Shown piece after piece: positions 55,721 through 63,982 of a stretch of DNA of 64,000 bases; positions within the stretch are counted from its first letter, which is position 1; each line of letters begins with the position of its first letter. The position numbers were made by a program, and so were the translations under genes. Where the stretch lies: NCBI GenBank assembly GCA_903913915.1, contig CAIWNE010000070.1, forward strand, positions 23,864 through 87,863. Reading direction: 5' to 3'. This DNA is from an uncultured Opitutia bacterium. GTDB lineage: Bacteria > Verrucomicrobiota > Verrucomicrobiia > Opitutales > UBA953. The notes under the pieces are model-generated. The model saw nothing but the letters and a program-made list of their open reading frames with translations. It had not been told where the DNA came from and ran no database searches.

Positions 55721-56791
55721 GTGCCCACCCTCCGCCTCACCGGCTTGCGCCGCCAGCTTGGCACGACGCCCGTCCTCGCGGGGGTCGATCTCGTCGTGGA
55801 GACGGGCACGCTCTGTTGCCTGCTGGGTCCCTCGGGCAGCGGCAAGACGACCTTGCTCAAGGTGCTTGCCGGGCAGATCGAATCCCAAGGCGGCACGGTG
55901 CTGCTCGATAACCGCGACATCACCTTCGCCGAGTCCGCCGAGCGCGGCTTCGGTTTCGTCCACCAGAACTACGCGCTCTTCCCGCACCTCAGCGTCCTCG
56001 AGAACGCCGCGTTCTCGCTCGACGCCGAAAAGTTCCCGGCCGCGGAGATCAAGGCTCGCGCCCTCGAGGCGTTGAAGCTCGTCGGCGCCGAAGGCTGGGC
56101 TTCGCGCCGTCCGCAGGAACTCTCCGGCGGCCAGCAGCAGCGCGTCGCCCTCGCCCGCGTGCTGGCGCTGCGTCCGCAGCTGCTCCTGCTCGACGAACCT
56201 CTGAGCAACCTCGACGCCGCTTCGCGACTCGAGGTCCGCGAGGTCATCCGCAAGCTCGTGCGCACGACCGGCGTGACGGTGCTCTGCGTGCTGCACGACC
56301 AGAAGGATGCCTTCGCGATGGCCGACCGACTCGCGATCATGCACGAAGGCCGCATCGTCCAGGCCGGCCTGCCCATCGACCTCTATCGCCGTCCTGCGGA
56401 CAGCTGGATCGCGACCTTCCTCGGTTCGGCCAATCTCATCCCGGGCAAGGTCACGCAGGTCGGCGCCGGCGAATTCGTGGCCGAGACCGCCGTCGGCGAG
56501 GTGCGCGGCGCGCTCGCGACGCCTGACGGCGCCCCGGGCCCTGGCGCGAAGATCGTCGTCTGCGTGCGGCCCGAATGCCTGAAGCTCGACTTCATGGCGC
56601 CGGACGAGAACGCCTTCGCCGGCGCCATCGTGGCCTCGCTCTTCCAGGGCGACGTCTCGCTGCATGACTTCAAGACCAAGGAAGGAGTGGTCCTCAAGGT
56701 CTCCGAAGCCAATCCGCGTCAGCGGGTCGGCTCCAAGGCCACCGTCTTCGCCTGGGCCGAGCCCGAGGACGTCGTCGGCCTCAACCGTTGA
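55721..56791 (+). CDS. ABC transporter ATP-binding protein (Fe3+/spermidine/sulfate type)
   Basis: A 356-residue importer-type ATPase. It shows Walker A GPSGSGKTTLLKVL (residues 36-49), the Q-loop FVHQNYALFPHLSVLENAAF, the signature LSGGQQQRVALARVL, Walker B LLLLDEPLSNLDA and the H-loop LHDQKDAFAMADR. A C-terminal TOBE-like domain (about residues 240-356, SANLIPGKVTQV onward) places it in the CysA/PotA/FbpC group. No permease or binding protein is adjacent, so the transported substrate cannot be named. The start is GTG at 55721 (MPTLRLTGLRR), preceded by TTTCGCCC. Confidence 0.93.
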   Translation: MPTLRLTGLRRQLGTTPVLAGVDLVVETGTLCCLLGPSGSGKTTLLKVLAGQIESQGGTVLLDNRDITFAESAERGFGFVHQNYALFPHLSVLENAAFSLDAEKFPAAEIKARALEALKLVGAEGWASRRPQELSGGQQQRVALARVLALRPQLLLLDEPLSNLDAASRLEVREVIRKLVRTTGVTVLCVLHDQKDAFAMADRLAIMHEGRIVQAGLPIDLYRRPADSWIATFLGSANLIPGKVTQVGAGEFVAETAVGEVRGALATPDGAPGPGAKIVVCVRPECLKLDFMAPDENAFAGAIVASLFQGDVSLHDFKTKEGVVLKVSEANPRQRVGSKATVFAWAEPEDVVGLNR

Positions 56792-56848
56792 TTTTCAGGA
56801 ACTAGGAGTGGACGGGGTGGTCTGTTTAGGGACACTTCCTTCACCCCT

Positions 56849-57535
56849 ATGAAACTCCGTCTCCTCACCGCCGGCCTGCTCGGCCTTTGCGCCTTCGCCT
56901 TCGCCGCCGTCATCGACAACCACAACCAGTCCTCGATCTCCTCGGGCGCGGACAAGCCGGAGAACGCGAAGAAGCCCAAGGTGCTCGTCATCATCGGCGA
57001 CGCCACCGAGCTGCTCGACACGATGTACCCCGTCTACCGCCTGCAGGAAGCCGGCTTCCAGCCGGTCTTCGCCTCCATTGACAAGCGCGTCTACCAGACC
57101 GTGCTCCACGAGGTGAAGCCGGGTTGGACCATCACCAAGGAGTGGGAAGGTTACACGATCAACTGCGACATCGCGTTCAAGGACATCAAGCCCGACGAAT
57201 ACGCCGGCATCTTCTTCAGCGGCGGCCGCGGCCCGGAGTATCTGCGTGAAGACGAGGCCCTTCTGGCGGCCACGCGCTGGTTCTGGGAGCACAAGAAGCC
57301 GATGCTCAGCGTCTGCCACGGCGTCGAGATCCCGGCCCGCGCCGGCATCGTGAAGGGCCTGCACATGGCCACCGTGCCGAAGTGCAAGTTCGACCTCGAG
57401 GTCTGCGGCGGCATCTTCGTCAACGCCCCGGTCGTCATCGACGGCAACATGGTCAGCGGCCGCACCTTCCATGACCACGGATCGTTCGTCGGCCCGTGGA
57501 TCAAGATGCTCGAAACCCAGCGCGACCAGAAGTAA
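56849..57535 (+). CDS. Exported DJ-1/PfpI family protein
   Basis: A 228-residue protein with a signal peptide (MKLRLLTAGLLGLCAFAFAA) followed by a DJ-1/PfpI (class I glutamine amidotransferase-like) domain. Motifs are KVLVIIGDATELLDTMYPV, the acidic strand IFFSGGRGPEYL, and the nucleophile elbow PMLSVCHGVEIPARAG with Cys156-His157. Family members act as glyoxalases, deglycases, proteases or chaperones; the role here is unknown. The exported location is less common. The ATG follows TTCCTTCACCCCT. First gene of a four-gene operon. Confidence 0.88.
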   Translation: MKLRLLTAGLLGLCAFAFAAVIDNHNQSSISSGADKPENAKKPKVLVIIGDATELLDTMYPVYRLQEAGFQPVFASIDKRVYQTVLHEVKPGWTITKEWEGYTINCDIAFKDIKPDEYAGIFFSGGRGPEYLREDEALLAATRWFWEHKKPMLSVCHGVEIPARAGIVKGLHMATVPKCKFDLEVCGGIFVNAPVVIDGNMVSGRTFHDHGSFVGPWIKMLETQRDQK

Positions 57536-57539
57536 GGCG

Positions 57540-58463
57540 ATGCTTTCCCGCCGCGACTTCCTCCGCACCGTCCCGGCCGCCGCGGTCTTCGCGGCGTTGT
57601 CGGCCAAGGCCCAGGCCAAGGACGACTTCAAGATCCGCTATACGCTGTCGTCCGCCCTCTACGGCACGATGCCGCTCGACGTCATCCTGCCCGAGGTCGC
57701 CAAGACCGGCGCGGAGTCGATCGACCTCTGGTGCAAGGTCCATGGCGACCAGCGCGAGCAGGCCGCGGCTCTCGGCGAGGAAGCCTTCGCGGCCCTGTTG
57801 AAGAAGCACGGCGTACGCGTCGGCTCCACTACCCGCTATCCGCTCGGGCCGTTCAAGCTCCAGGAGGAGATGACGTGGGTAAAGAAGCACGGCGGCGACC
57901 TTGTCGTCTGCGGATGCGTCGGCCCCAAGAATCCCGAAGGCGCCGCCGCCAAGGCCGCGATCGCCAAGTTCCTCGAGGACATGAAGCCGCATGTCGCGAA
58001 GGCCGCCGAGCTCGGCGTGACCATCGCGGTCGAGAACCACGTGAACCAGGCGTTGCACCACCCCGATTCCATCAAGGCCTTCGCCGACCTGAACACCTCG
58101 CCGAACCTCGGCCTCGCCTTCGCCCCGCACCACCTGCACGACTGGCAGGACCAGATCCCGGCGCTCCTCCGCTACGTCGGCGCGAAGAACCTGCCGTTCA
58201 TCTATTTCCAGGAACACTCCGACGGCATCTTCAAGAAGGCCAGCAAGGAGGTCGAGATGCAGCAGCTGCCGGGCAACGGCGGCGGCCTCGACTACCGTCT
58301 CGTCGTCAAGGCGCTCCGCGACGTCCTCTTCAAGGGCGTGGCGGAGATCTTCATGCACCCGACGCCGCGCGGCATCCCGATCCTGCCGACGCCCGCCGAG
58401 GTCACCGCGGCCGTGAACAAGTCGCGCGCCTACCTGGATCGGTGCGTCCGCGAGACGGCATGA
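57540..58463 (+). CDS. Tat-exported TIM-barrel sugar phosphate isomerase/epimerase-like protein
   Basis: A 307-residue protein beginning MLSRRDFLRTVPAAAVFAAL, a twin-arginine (SRRDFLR) signal with an Ala-rich core, so it is probably folded before export. The AP-endonuclease-2-like TIM barrel includes AKTGAESIDLWCKVHG, VTIAVENHVNQALHH (conserved Glu and His), LGLAFAPHHLHDW and FIYFQEHSDG, positions that usually bind a divalent metal. Related enzymes epimerise or dehydrate sugars such as 3-keto-glucosides. It lies 4 bp after the DJ-1 gene and overlaps the pentahaem gene by 4 bp. Confidence 0.88.
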   Translation: MLSRRDFLRTVPAAAVFAALSAKAQAKDDFKIRYTLSSALYGTMPLDVILPEVAKTGAESIDLWCKVHGDQREQAAALGEEAFAALLKKHGVRVGSTTRYPLGPFKLQEEMTWVKKHGGDLVVCGCVGPKNPEGAAAKAAIAKFLEDMKPHVAKAAELGVTIAVENHVNQALHHPDSIKAFADLNTSPNLGLAFAPHHLHDWQDQIPALLRYVGAKNLPFIYFQEHSDGIFKKASKEVEMQQLPGNGGGLDYRLVVKALRDVLFKGVAEIFMHPTPRGIPILPTPAEVTAAVNKSRAYLDRCVRETA

Positions 58464-60520
58464 TGCTGCGCTTCGCGATCCTGCTCGGCGCCGCGGCGTT
58501 GGGCGCCGAACCGCTCGTCACCGGCTTCGAGCGCTTTCATGCGTCGACGCCCACCGCCGAGGGCGGCCGCCTGCTTTATAACGAGCTCGGCTGCGTCAAT
58601 TGCCACGGCGGCGAGACCGGCCTCCCCGCGATGCGCGGTCCCGCGCTCGCGCTCGTCACCCAGCGCGTCCGCTCCGAATGGCTTCGCCGATTCATCGCCA
58701 ACCCCGCCGCCACCCATGCGGGCGCGGTCATGCCGCAGGTGCTGGCGAAGGCCGATGAGCCGACCCTCGTCGCGATCGAACACTATCTCGCCTCGCTCAA
58801 ATCCAAGGCCGCCGCGTCCAAGGCCCCCGCGAAGATCATGCACGTGAACGGAGGTCGCGGAGGCGAGCTGTTCCATGCCCTCGGCTGCGTCGCGTGCCAT
58901 GCGCCCGGCAAGGACTTCGTCCCGCCTGAAGGCTTGCCCAAGGCCTCGGAATTCACGCACCGCAGCGTCGGCTTCTCGGACCTCAAGGCGAAGTACAGCC
59001 TCGAGAGCCTGGGCGCGTTCCTCTCCGATCCGCTCAAGGTCCGCACCGACGGGCGCATGCCCAAGATCGCGATGGAGAAGCAGGACGCCATCGACATCGC
59101 GGGCTACCTCCTGGAGTTCCAGGGCAGCGACGGACGGATGGATAACCCGGTCGTCCCTGCCGACGTCGACAGGACTCTCGCGATTGCCGGACGCAAGGCC
59201 GTCATCGCTGCCCAGTGCGCCGCTTGCCACGATTTGCCTAAGGATGCCGCCGCCAAGCCGGTGGCCTTGAAGCAGGCCGAGGGCGGATGCCTCGACGCCG
59301 ATCACGCCAAGGGCCCGCGCTACGCGCTCTCCGCGGCCCAGCGTGCTTCGCTCAAGCTTTACCTCGCCCGGAGGGGGGAAACCGCTTCGCCTAAGCTCGC
59401 CGCCGACCTGACATTGCAGGCGCTCAACTGCGTGGCTTGTCATGAACGCGACGGCAAGGGCGGTCCTGATGCCGGACGTAAGCCTTATTTCCAAGGCGAC
59501 CATAACCTCGGAGATACCGGTCGCTACCCTCCGCCTCTTAGCGGCGTCGGCGGCAAGCTCCGGCCCGAATGGCTGGCCAAGGTGCTGCTCGGCGAGAATC
59601 GCGTGCGCCCTTACCTGAAGACCAGGATGCCGCAGTATGGCGCGGCCACCGCTGAGCTCGGCAAGTTGCTGGGCGTCGCCGATGCGCGTGCTCCCCTGAA
59701 GTTCGAAGGCGGCGACGACACCGCCGGCCGCAAGCTCATGGGCACGCAGGGCGGGGCAGGGTGCATCACGTGCCATCGCTGGGGCGACCGACCTTCGCTC
59801 GGCATCCAAGGGCCCGACCTCAGCAACATCGCCGCCCGCCTGCAGGAAGGTTGGCTGCGCGAGTATCTCATCGATCCGTCGGCCTATCGGCCGGGCACGC
59901 TGATGCCGTCGTTCTGGCCGACCGGGAAGTCCTTCAATCCATCGATCCTCGGCGGCGACACCGACAAGCAGATCGCCTCGATCTTCAAGTTCGTCGAGAG
60001 CGCCAACGGCGAACCCGAAGGCTTTCCCCGGAATCGCAACGGCGAGTTCGAGATCGTGCCCAAGGAGCGCCCGGTCGTGCAGCGCGCCTTCACCGAGGGC
60101 GTGGGCGTGCGCGCGATCCTCGTCGGCTTCCCGACCGGCGTGCACCTCGCCTATGACGGCGAGAAGGGCGGGCCGGCCCTCGCGTGGAAGGGGCGCTTCT
60201 TCGACGCCTACCTCACCTGGTATTCGCGCTTCCCGACCTTCGAGAAGCCGCTCGGAACCCAAGTCGTCGCCTGGCCCAAGCCCCCGGGTCGCTTCCTCGG
60301 CTATCGTCTCGACGCCAAGGGCAACCCCACGTTCCTCAACGAGCAGGGCGGCGTAAAGGTCGAGGAGACCTATGAAGGCGTCGACAACGGCTTCCGTCGC
60401 ACCATCACCTGGGCGCCTACGCCGGACTTCGTGCCGGCGATCGCGCATCCCGCCGACATGAAGCCGACCGAAGGTCCCGCCGCCGCCGGTCGCCGCGTCT
60501 TCACCTATCTCTGGAAATGA
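58460..60520 (+). CDS. Exported pentahaem c-type cytochrome
   Basis: A 686-residue periplasmic protein with five CxxCH haem sites: GCVNCHGG, GCVACHAP, QCAACHDL, NCVACHER and GCITCHRW. They are spread over residues about 45-440, so it is a multi-domain electron carrier. The signal peptide is MMLRFAILLGAAALGAEP. The C-terminal 190 residues (LVGFPTGVHLAYDGEKGGPA, then FLGYRLDAKGNPTF) match the C-terminal domain of the cytochrome at 44852. It is translationally coupled at both ends: it starts inside the stop of the TIM-barrel gene and its stop overlaps the start of the propeller gene. It likely takes electrons from the propeller partner. Confidence 0.9.
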   Translation: MMLRFAILLGAAALGAEPLVTGFERFHASTPTAEGGRLLYNELGCVNCHGGETGLPAMRGPALALVTQRVRSEWLRRFIANPAATHAGAVMPQVLAKADEPTLVAIEHYLASLKSKAAASKAPAKIMHVNGGRGGELFHALGCVACHAPGKDFVPPEGLPKASEFTHRSVGFSDLKAKYSLESLGAFLSDPLKVRTDGRMPKIAMEKQDAIDIAGYLLEFQGSDGRMDNPVVPADVDRTLAIAGRKAVIAAQCAACHDLPKDAAAKPVALKQAEGGCLDADHAKGPRYALSAAQRASLKLYLARRGETASPKLAADLTLQALNCVACHERDGKGGPDAGRKPYFQGDHNLGDTGRYPPPLSGVGGKLRPEWLAKVLLGENRVRPYLKTRMPQYGAATAELGKLLGVADARAPLKFEGGDDTAGRKLMGTQGGAGCITCHRWGDRPSLGIQGPDLSNIAARLQEGWLREYLIDPSAYRPGTLMPSFWPTGKSFNPSILGGDTDKQIASIFKFVESANGEPEGFPRNRNGEFEIVPKERPVVQRAFTEGVGVRAILVGFPTGVHLAYDGEKGGPALAWKGRFFDAYLTWYSRFPTFEKPLGTQVVAWPKPPGRFLGYRLDAKGNPTFLNEQGGVKVEETYEGVDNGFRRTITWAPTPDFVPAIAHPADMKPTEGPAAAGRRVFTYLWK

Positions 60521-61998
60521 AAGCCACGCTCGTCGCTCTCCTTGCCGTCACCTCGCTTTCCGCGGCGTCCTATGACATCGCCGATATCCTGACCGCGAGC
60601 ACCGCCCTCGATACGCGCGCCAAGGATTGGAAACCCGGCGGCGGCCTCGCCCTCGAGGTCAGCGGCATGGACTGGACCGCCGACGGCAAACTCGCGGTCG
60701 CGATCCGCAAAGGCGAAGTCTGGCTTCTCGACGGCGTTCTCGACACCAAGCCGGACAAGGTCAGCTATAAGCTCTTCGCCTCCGGGTTGCATGAGCCGCT
60801 CGGCCTGCTGCGCGACGGCCAGGACCTGCTCGTCACCCAGCGCACCGAGACGACGCGACTACGCGACACGACGGGCGCGGGCGTCGCCAACGAATACCTC
60901 ACCGCCGGTTACGGCTGGAACGTCTCAGGGGCGTATCACGGCTACGCCTACGGCCCCAAGCGGGATGGGCAGGGCAACCTCTGGGTCACGCTCAACGTGG
61001 ACATGGGCGACCATTCCGACAACAAGGCCCCGTGGCGCGGCTGGGGTGGCATCCTCGGCAAGGACGGCAGGTTCATCCCCATGGTCGCCGGGCTCCGGTC
61101 GCCTTGCGGCCTCGGCGCGAACCTCGCCGGCGACATGTTCTGCGTCGACCAGCAGGGCACCTGGATCCCGACCACGCCGATCTATCATCTGCGCAAAGGC
61201 GCGTTCTTCCTGAATCCCGAAGGCATCGCCTCCGAGAACCTGCCGGACTCGCCGCTGAAGCTTTCGGCCAAGATCCCCGAGAAGCGTCCGTATCCCGAGG
61301 CCCTCAAGGCCTTGCCCGAGATGCGTCCGCCGGCGGTCTGGATGCCTTACAACAAGATGGGCCGCAGCGGCACCGACCTCGCCACGTGCGACGCCGGCGG
61401 CAAGTTCGGCCCGTTCGACGGCCAGATGTTCGTCGCCGAGTTCACCGATGCCAAGATCAGCCGCGTCTTCATGGAGAAGGTCGACGGCGAGTACCAAGGC
61501 GCCTGCTTCCCGTTCGTCGGCGGTTTCGCCTCCGGCATCGTCCGTCTGCGTTTCGCCGCGGACGGCTCGCTCATGGTCGGCATGACCAGCCGGGGTTGGT
61601 CTTCGCTGGGCACCAAGGCCTACGGACTGCAGCGCCTCCGCTACAACGGGACCGTGCCGTTCGCCATCAAGGAGATGAAGGCCAAGCCTGACGGCTTCGA
61701 ACTCGTCTTCACCAAGCCGGTCGACGTCGCCCGGGCCGGAGACGTCGCCTCGTACCGCATGACCAACTACACGCTCTTCTATTCCGGCGCGTACGGCAGC
61801 GACGAGATCCAGGCCACCCCGAACGGCATCGTCTCCGCCCAGGTCGCCTCGGACGGACTTAGCGTGCGCCTCAAGGTCGAGGGGCTTCGCGAACTCTACA
61901 TCCACGAGCTGCATGCGGACGGCATCCGTTCGGCCGGAGGCGAGTCGCTCGACCATGCGGACGCGTATTACACGCTGAACCGCCGGCCGAAGAACTGA
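60517..61998 (+). CDS. Exported beta-propeller dehydrogenase-like protein
   Basis: A 493-residue periplasmic paralogue of 46444-47931. The signal peptide is MKATLVALLAVTSLSAAS. Shared blade motifs are MDWTADGKLAVAIRKGEVWL, LHEPLGLLRDGQDLLVTQRT, WRGWGGILGKDGRFIPMVAG, LRSPCGLGANLAGDMFCVDQ and GMTSRGWSSLG. A C-terminal beta domain (LVFTKPVDVARAGDVASYRM) is also shared. The 4-bp ATGA overlap with the pentahaem gene implies equimolar expression and a complex. Probable substrate-oxidising half of a periplasmic dehydrogenase; the substrate is unknown. Cysteines are present (SPCG, MFCVD, LATCD) that the paralogue lacks. Confidence 0.86.
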   Translation: MKATLVALLAVTSLSAASYDIADILTASTALDTRAKDWKPGGGLALEVSGMDWTADGKLAVAIRKGEVWLLDGVLDTKPDKVSYKLFASGLHEPLGLLRDGQDLLVTQRTETTRLRDTTGAGVANEYLTAGYGWNVSGAYHGYAYGPKRDGQGNLWVTLNVDMGDHSDNKAPWRGWGGILGKDGRFIPMVAGLRSPCGLGANLAGDMFCVDQQGTWIPTTPIYHLRKGAFFLNPEGIASENLPDSPLKLSAKIPEKRPYPEALKALPEMRPPAVWMPYNKMGRSGTDLATCDAGGKFGPFDGQMFVAEFTDAKISRVFMEKVDGEYQGACFPFVGGFASGIVRLRFAADGSLMVGMTSRGWSSLGTKAYGLQRLRYNGTVPFAIKEMKAKPDGFELVFTKPVDVARAGDVASYRMTNYTLFYSGAYGSDEIQATPNGIVSAQVASDGLSVRLKVEGLRELYIHELHADGIRSAGGESLDHADAYYTLNRRPKN

Positions 61999-62034
61999 CT
62001 CGCAACGGGGAGGTAAACCTTTCCTCTTGGGGGC

Positions 62035-63399
62035 TTGGACAACTCGCCGACCATTCGCGCCGAAATCGGCCCCACGCTCAAGCTGGCGATCCCCATCATG
62101 CTGGGGATGCTCGGTTACGGCCTCATGTTCGTCGTCGACGTCGCCATGGCCGGCCACCTCGGCGAGACCGCGTTGGCCGCGTCGGCCCTGGCGTCGAACC
62201 TCAATTACATCCCGTACGTCTTCGGCATCGGCGTCGTCGGCGCCATCGCCGTATACCAGTCGCAGGACAACGGCGCCGGCGTCGAGGAGTCGTCTCCCGC
62301 CATCCTGCGGCACGGCATGGTCCTGGCCGTCGCCATCAGCGTCGTCGCCGCGATCGCTTCGCACTTCGCCGCCCGCTTCATCCCGCTCCTCGGTTCGTCC
62401 GCGGCCGTGACCGCCGAGGCCCAGGAGTTCTTCGTGCTCATGTCGTGGGCCATGGTGCCCGGACTCGCCTTCCACGCCTTGCGCGGGCACCGCGATTCGC
62501 AGCACCAGCCCTGGATCTCGCTCGCTTGGCTGAGCGCCGGCATCCTCGCCAACATCTTCTTCAACTGGCTGTGGATGTTCGGCCATTGGGGTTTCCCCGC
62601 GCTAGGGCTCGCCGGCGCCGGCTGGGCCACGATCGTCGCCCGCCTCGTCATGCTCATCGGGCTGTGGTTCACGCCAGGCCGGGGGGAAGTACGCTGGGCG
62701 GACGGATTGCAGATGGCCGTCTTCCGTCGGCTCATGAAGACCGGCTGGCCCGCGGGGCTGCATAGTCTCAGCGAAGTCGGCATCTTCGCCATCGTCCCCG
62801 TGATGGCCGGCTGGATCAACGCCACCGCGCAGGCCGCGCATCAGGTCGCCATCAGCACCGCGTCGGCCGCGTTCATGCTGCCCCTTGGCCTCGGCATCGC
62901 CGCCGGCATCCGCGTCGGCGAAGCCTATGGCGCGAAGGACCCGCGTAAGGTGCAGGCCATCGGGATCGGCGCCCTGATCATGGGCGGCCTCATCATGGCT
63001 ACCTATGGCCTCGGCATGATCCTGCTGCGCCCCCTGCTCATGGCGACGTACGGCGTCGCCGGGACCGAGACCGCCGCGCTCGCCTCGACCTTGCTCATCT
63101 TCGCGGCCGTATGGGCGCCCTTCGACGGCGTGCAGGTCGTCGCGGCCTACCTCCTCCGGTCGGTCAATCGGGCCGCCTGGGCCTCGTGGAGCGTCTTCAT
63201 CGTCTATTGGCTGTTCTGCCTGCCCTTGGCACTCGCCTTGGCTTTTCCGGCGGGCTTCCGGATCTTCGGTGTTCCTGTCGGCTGCTTTGATCTCGGGGCC
63301 GTCGGCATCTGGATCTCGCTCGCGACCGGCCTCATCCTCGTGTCGCTGGCCATGGCGTGGAAGTTCCGCCAGGCCGCGCAGGCCGGGGTGGATGCCTGA
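62035..63399 (+). CDS. MATE-family multidrug/Na+ efflux transporter
   Basis: A 454-residue inner-membrane antiporter with 12 hydrophobic segments in two homologous halves. Family features are LAIPIMLGMLGYGLMFVVDV followed by AMAGHLGETALAA at the N-terminus, and ATAQAAHQVAISTASAAFML with PLGLGIAAGIRVGEAYGAKD in the second half. The best start is TTG at 62035 (MDNSPTIRAEIG); the only nearby purine-rich sequence (GGGGAGG, 62007-62013) is rather far upstream. Substrates may be cationic compounds, but specificity cannot be read from sequence. It follows the propeller gene by 36 bp and may be co-transcribed with the operon. Confidence 0.92.
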   Translation: MDNSPTIRAEIGPTLKLAIPIMLGMLGYGLMFVVDVAMAGHLGETALAASALASNLNYIPYVFGIGVVGAIAVYQSQDNGAGVEESSPAILRHGMVLAVAISVVAAIASHFAARFIPLLGSSAAVTAEAQEFFVLMSWAMVPGLAFHALRGHRDSQHQPWISLAWLSAGILANIFFNWLWMFGHWGFPALGLAGAGWATIVARLVMLIGLWFTPGRGEVRWADGLQMAVFRRLMKTGWPAGLHSLSEVGIFAIVPVMAGWINATAQAAHQVAISTASAAFMLPLGLGIAAGIRVGEAYGAKDPRKVQAIGIGALIMGGLIMATYGLGMILLRPLLMATYGVAGTETAALASTLLIFAAVWAPFDGVQVVAAYLLRSVNRAAWASWSVFIVYWLFCLPLALALAFPAGFRIFGVPVGCFDLGAVGIWISLATGLILVSLAMAWKFRQAAQAGVDA

Positions 63400-63492
63400 C
63401 CCGTCACCTGGTTGGCACGCTCGGGCTGAGGAATCTTAACATCGTCGGGCTTTGCAGGCCTGAGGTCGGGCTTACTCTCAGGGCGCACCCCA

Positions 63493-63756
63493 ATGCACCT
63501 CACCCAGAACATCACCCTTCGCCGGGAGATGGACGAAGATCCCGAATATGGTTTCCGCGAGGAAACCGAAGCCGACGTCGTGCTGATGTCGCTTGAGAAG
63601 CTCCAGCTGCTCGCAGTCGAACTGCGTGGTTGCGGAGCCGAGCCTCAGGCGATCGAGCACGTCTGCGACTACGTCGTACGCGACCCCGTGTACGCCGATT
63701 CCACCCGGTCTCTCTTCCGTTCGACCCTCGAGCTTCTCCGCCACCGCGCCGGCTAG
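63493..63756 (+). CDS. Small hypothetical protein
   Basis: An 87-residue soluble protein that I do not recognise. The N-terminus is acidic (REMDEDPEYGFREETEADVV). The remainder looks all-helical (SLEKLQLLAVELRGCGAEPQ, SLFRSTLELLRHRAG). There is no signal peptide, membrane segment or known motif. The ATG follows GCGCACCCCA. Codon use matches neighbours. It is convergent with rpmA, with a terminator hairpin between them. Confidence 0.6.
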   Translation: MHLTQNITLRREMDEDPEYGFREETEADVVLMSLEKLQLLAVELRGCGAEPQAIEHVCDYVVRDPVYADSTRSLFRSTLELLRHRAG

Positions 63757-63825
63757 GCGCCGGCTGGTCGGACCGTATGAGACCCGGGCCGCTCCCGGGG
63801 AGGGGAGGGTCGTCGCATATTCCGT

Positions 63826-63857
63826 AAAACAAAGAAGCCGACCAAGTGGTCGGCTTC
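63826..63857 (-). terminator. Intrinsic terminator of rpmA
   Basis: A perfect 10-bp stem (GAAGCCGACC/GGTCGGCTTC on the plus strand) with a 4-base loop. On the minus strand it is followed by TTTGTTTT. It lies 20 bp after the rpmA stop codon. Confidence 0.88.
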
Positions 63858-63877
63858 TCGGGTGGCTGGCGCTCAGC

Positions 63878-63982
63878 TTACTTGAGCGAACAGGCGGTGG
63901 AGGTCGTCGGGACGATCTCCACGCGGCGGTGTTCGGCGTCCCACTTGACGAGGCCGTCGGCCTTGGCGAAGAGGGTGTGGTC
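63878..63982 (-). CDS. rpmA: 50S ribosomal protein L27, C-terminal fragment
   Basis: The minus strand encodes 34 residues starting DHTLFAKADGLVKWD and ending SLK before TAA. DHTLFAxxDGxVKW is the conserved C-terminal core of bL27, a 50S subunit protein near the peptidyl-transferase centre. The 5' part is lost because the sequence runs into adapter at 63983, exactly in frame at the Asp codon. The tail (EIVPTTSTACSLK) is somewhat longer and more divergent than usual. rplU normally lies upstream, beyond this window. Confidence 0.85.
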   Translation of the reverse strand, partial: DHTLFAKADGLVKWDAEHRRVEIVPTTSTACSLK

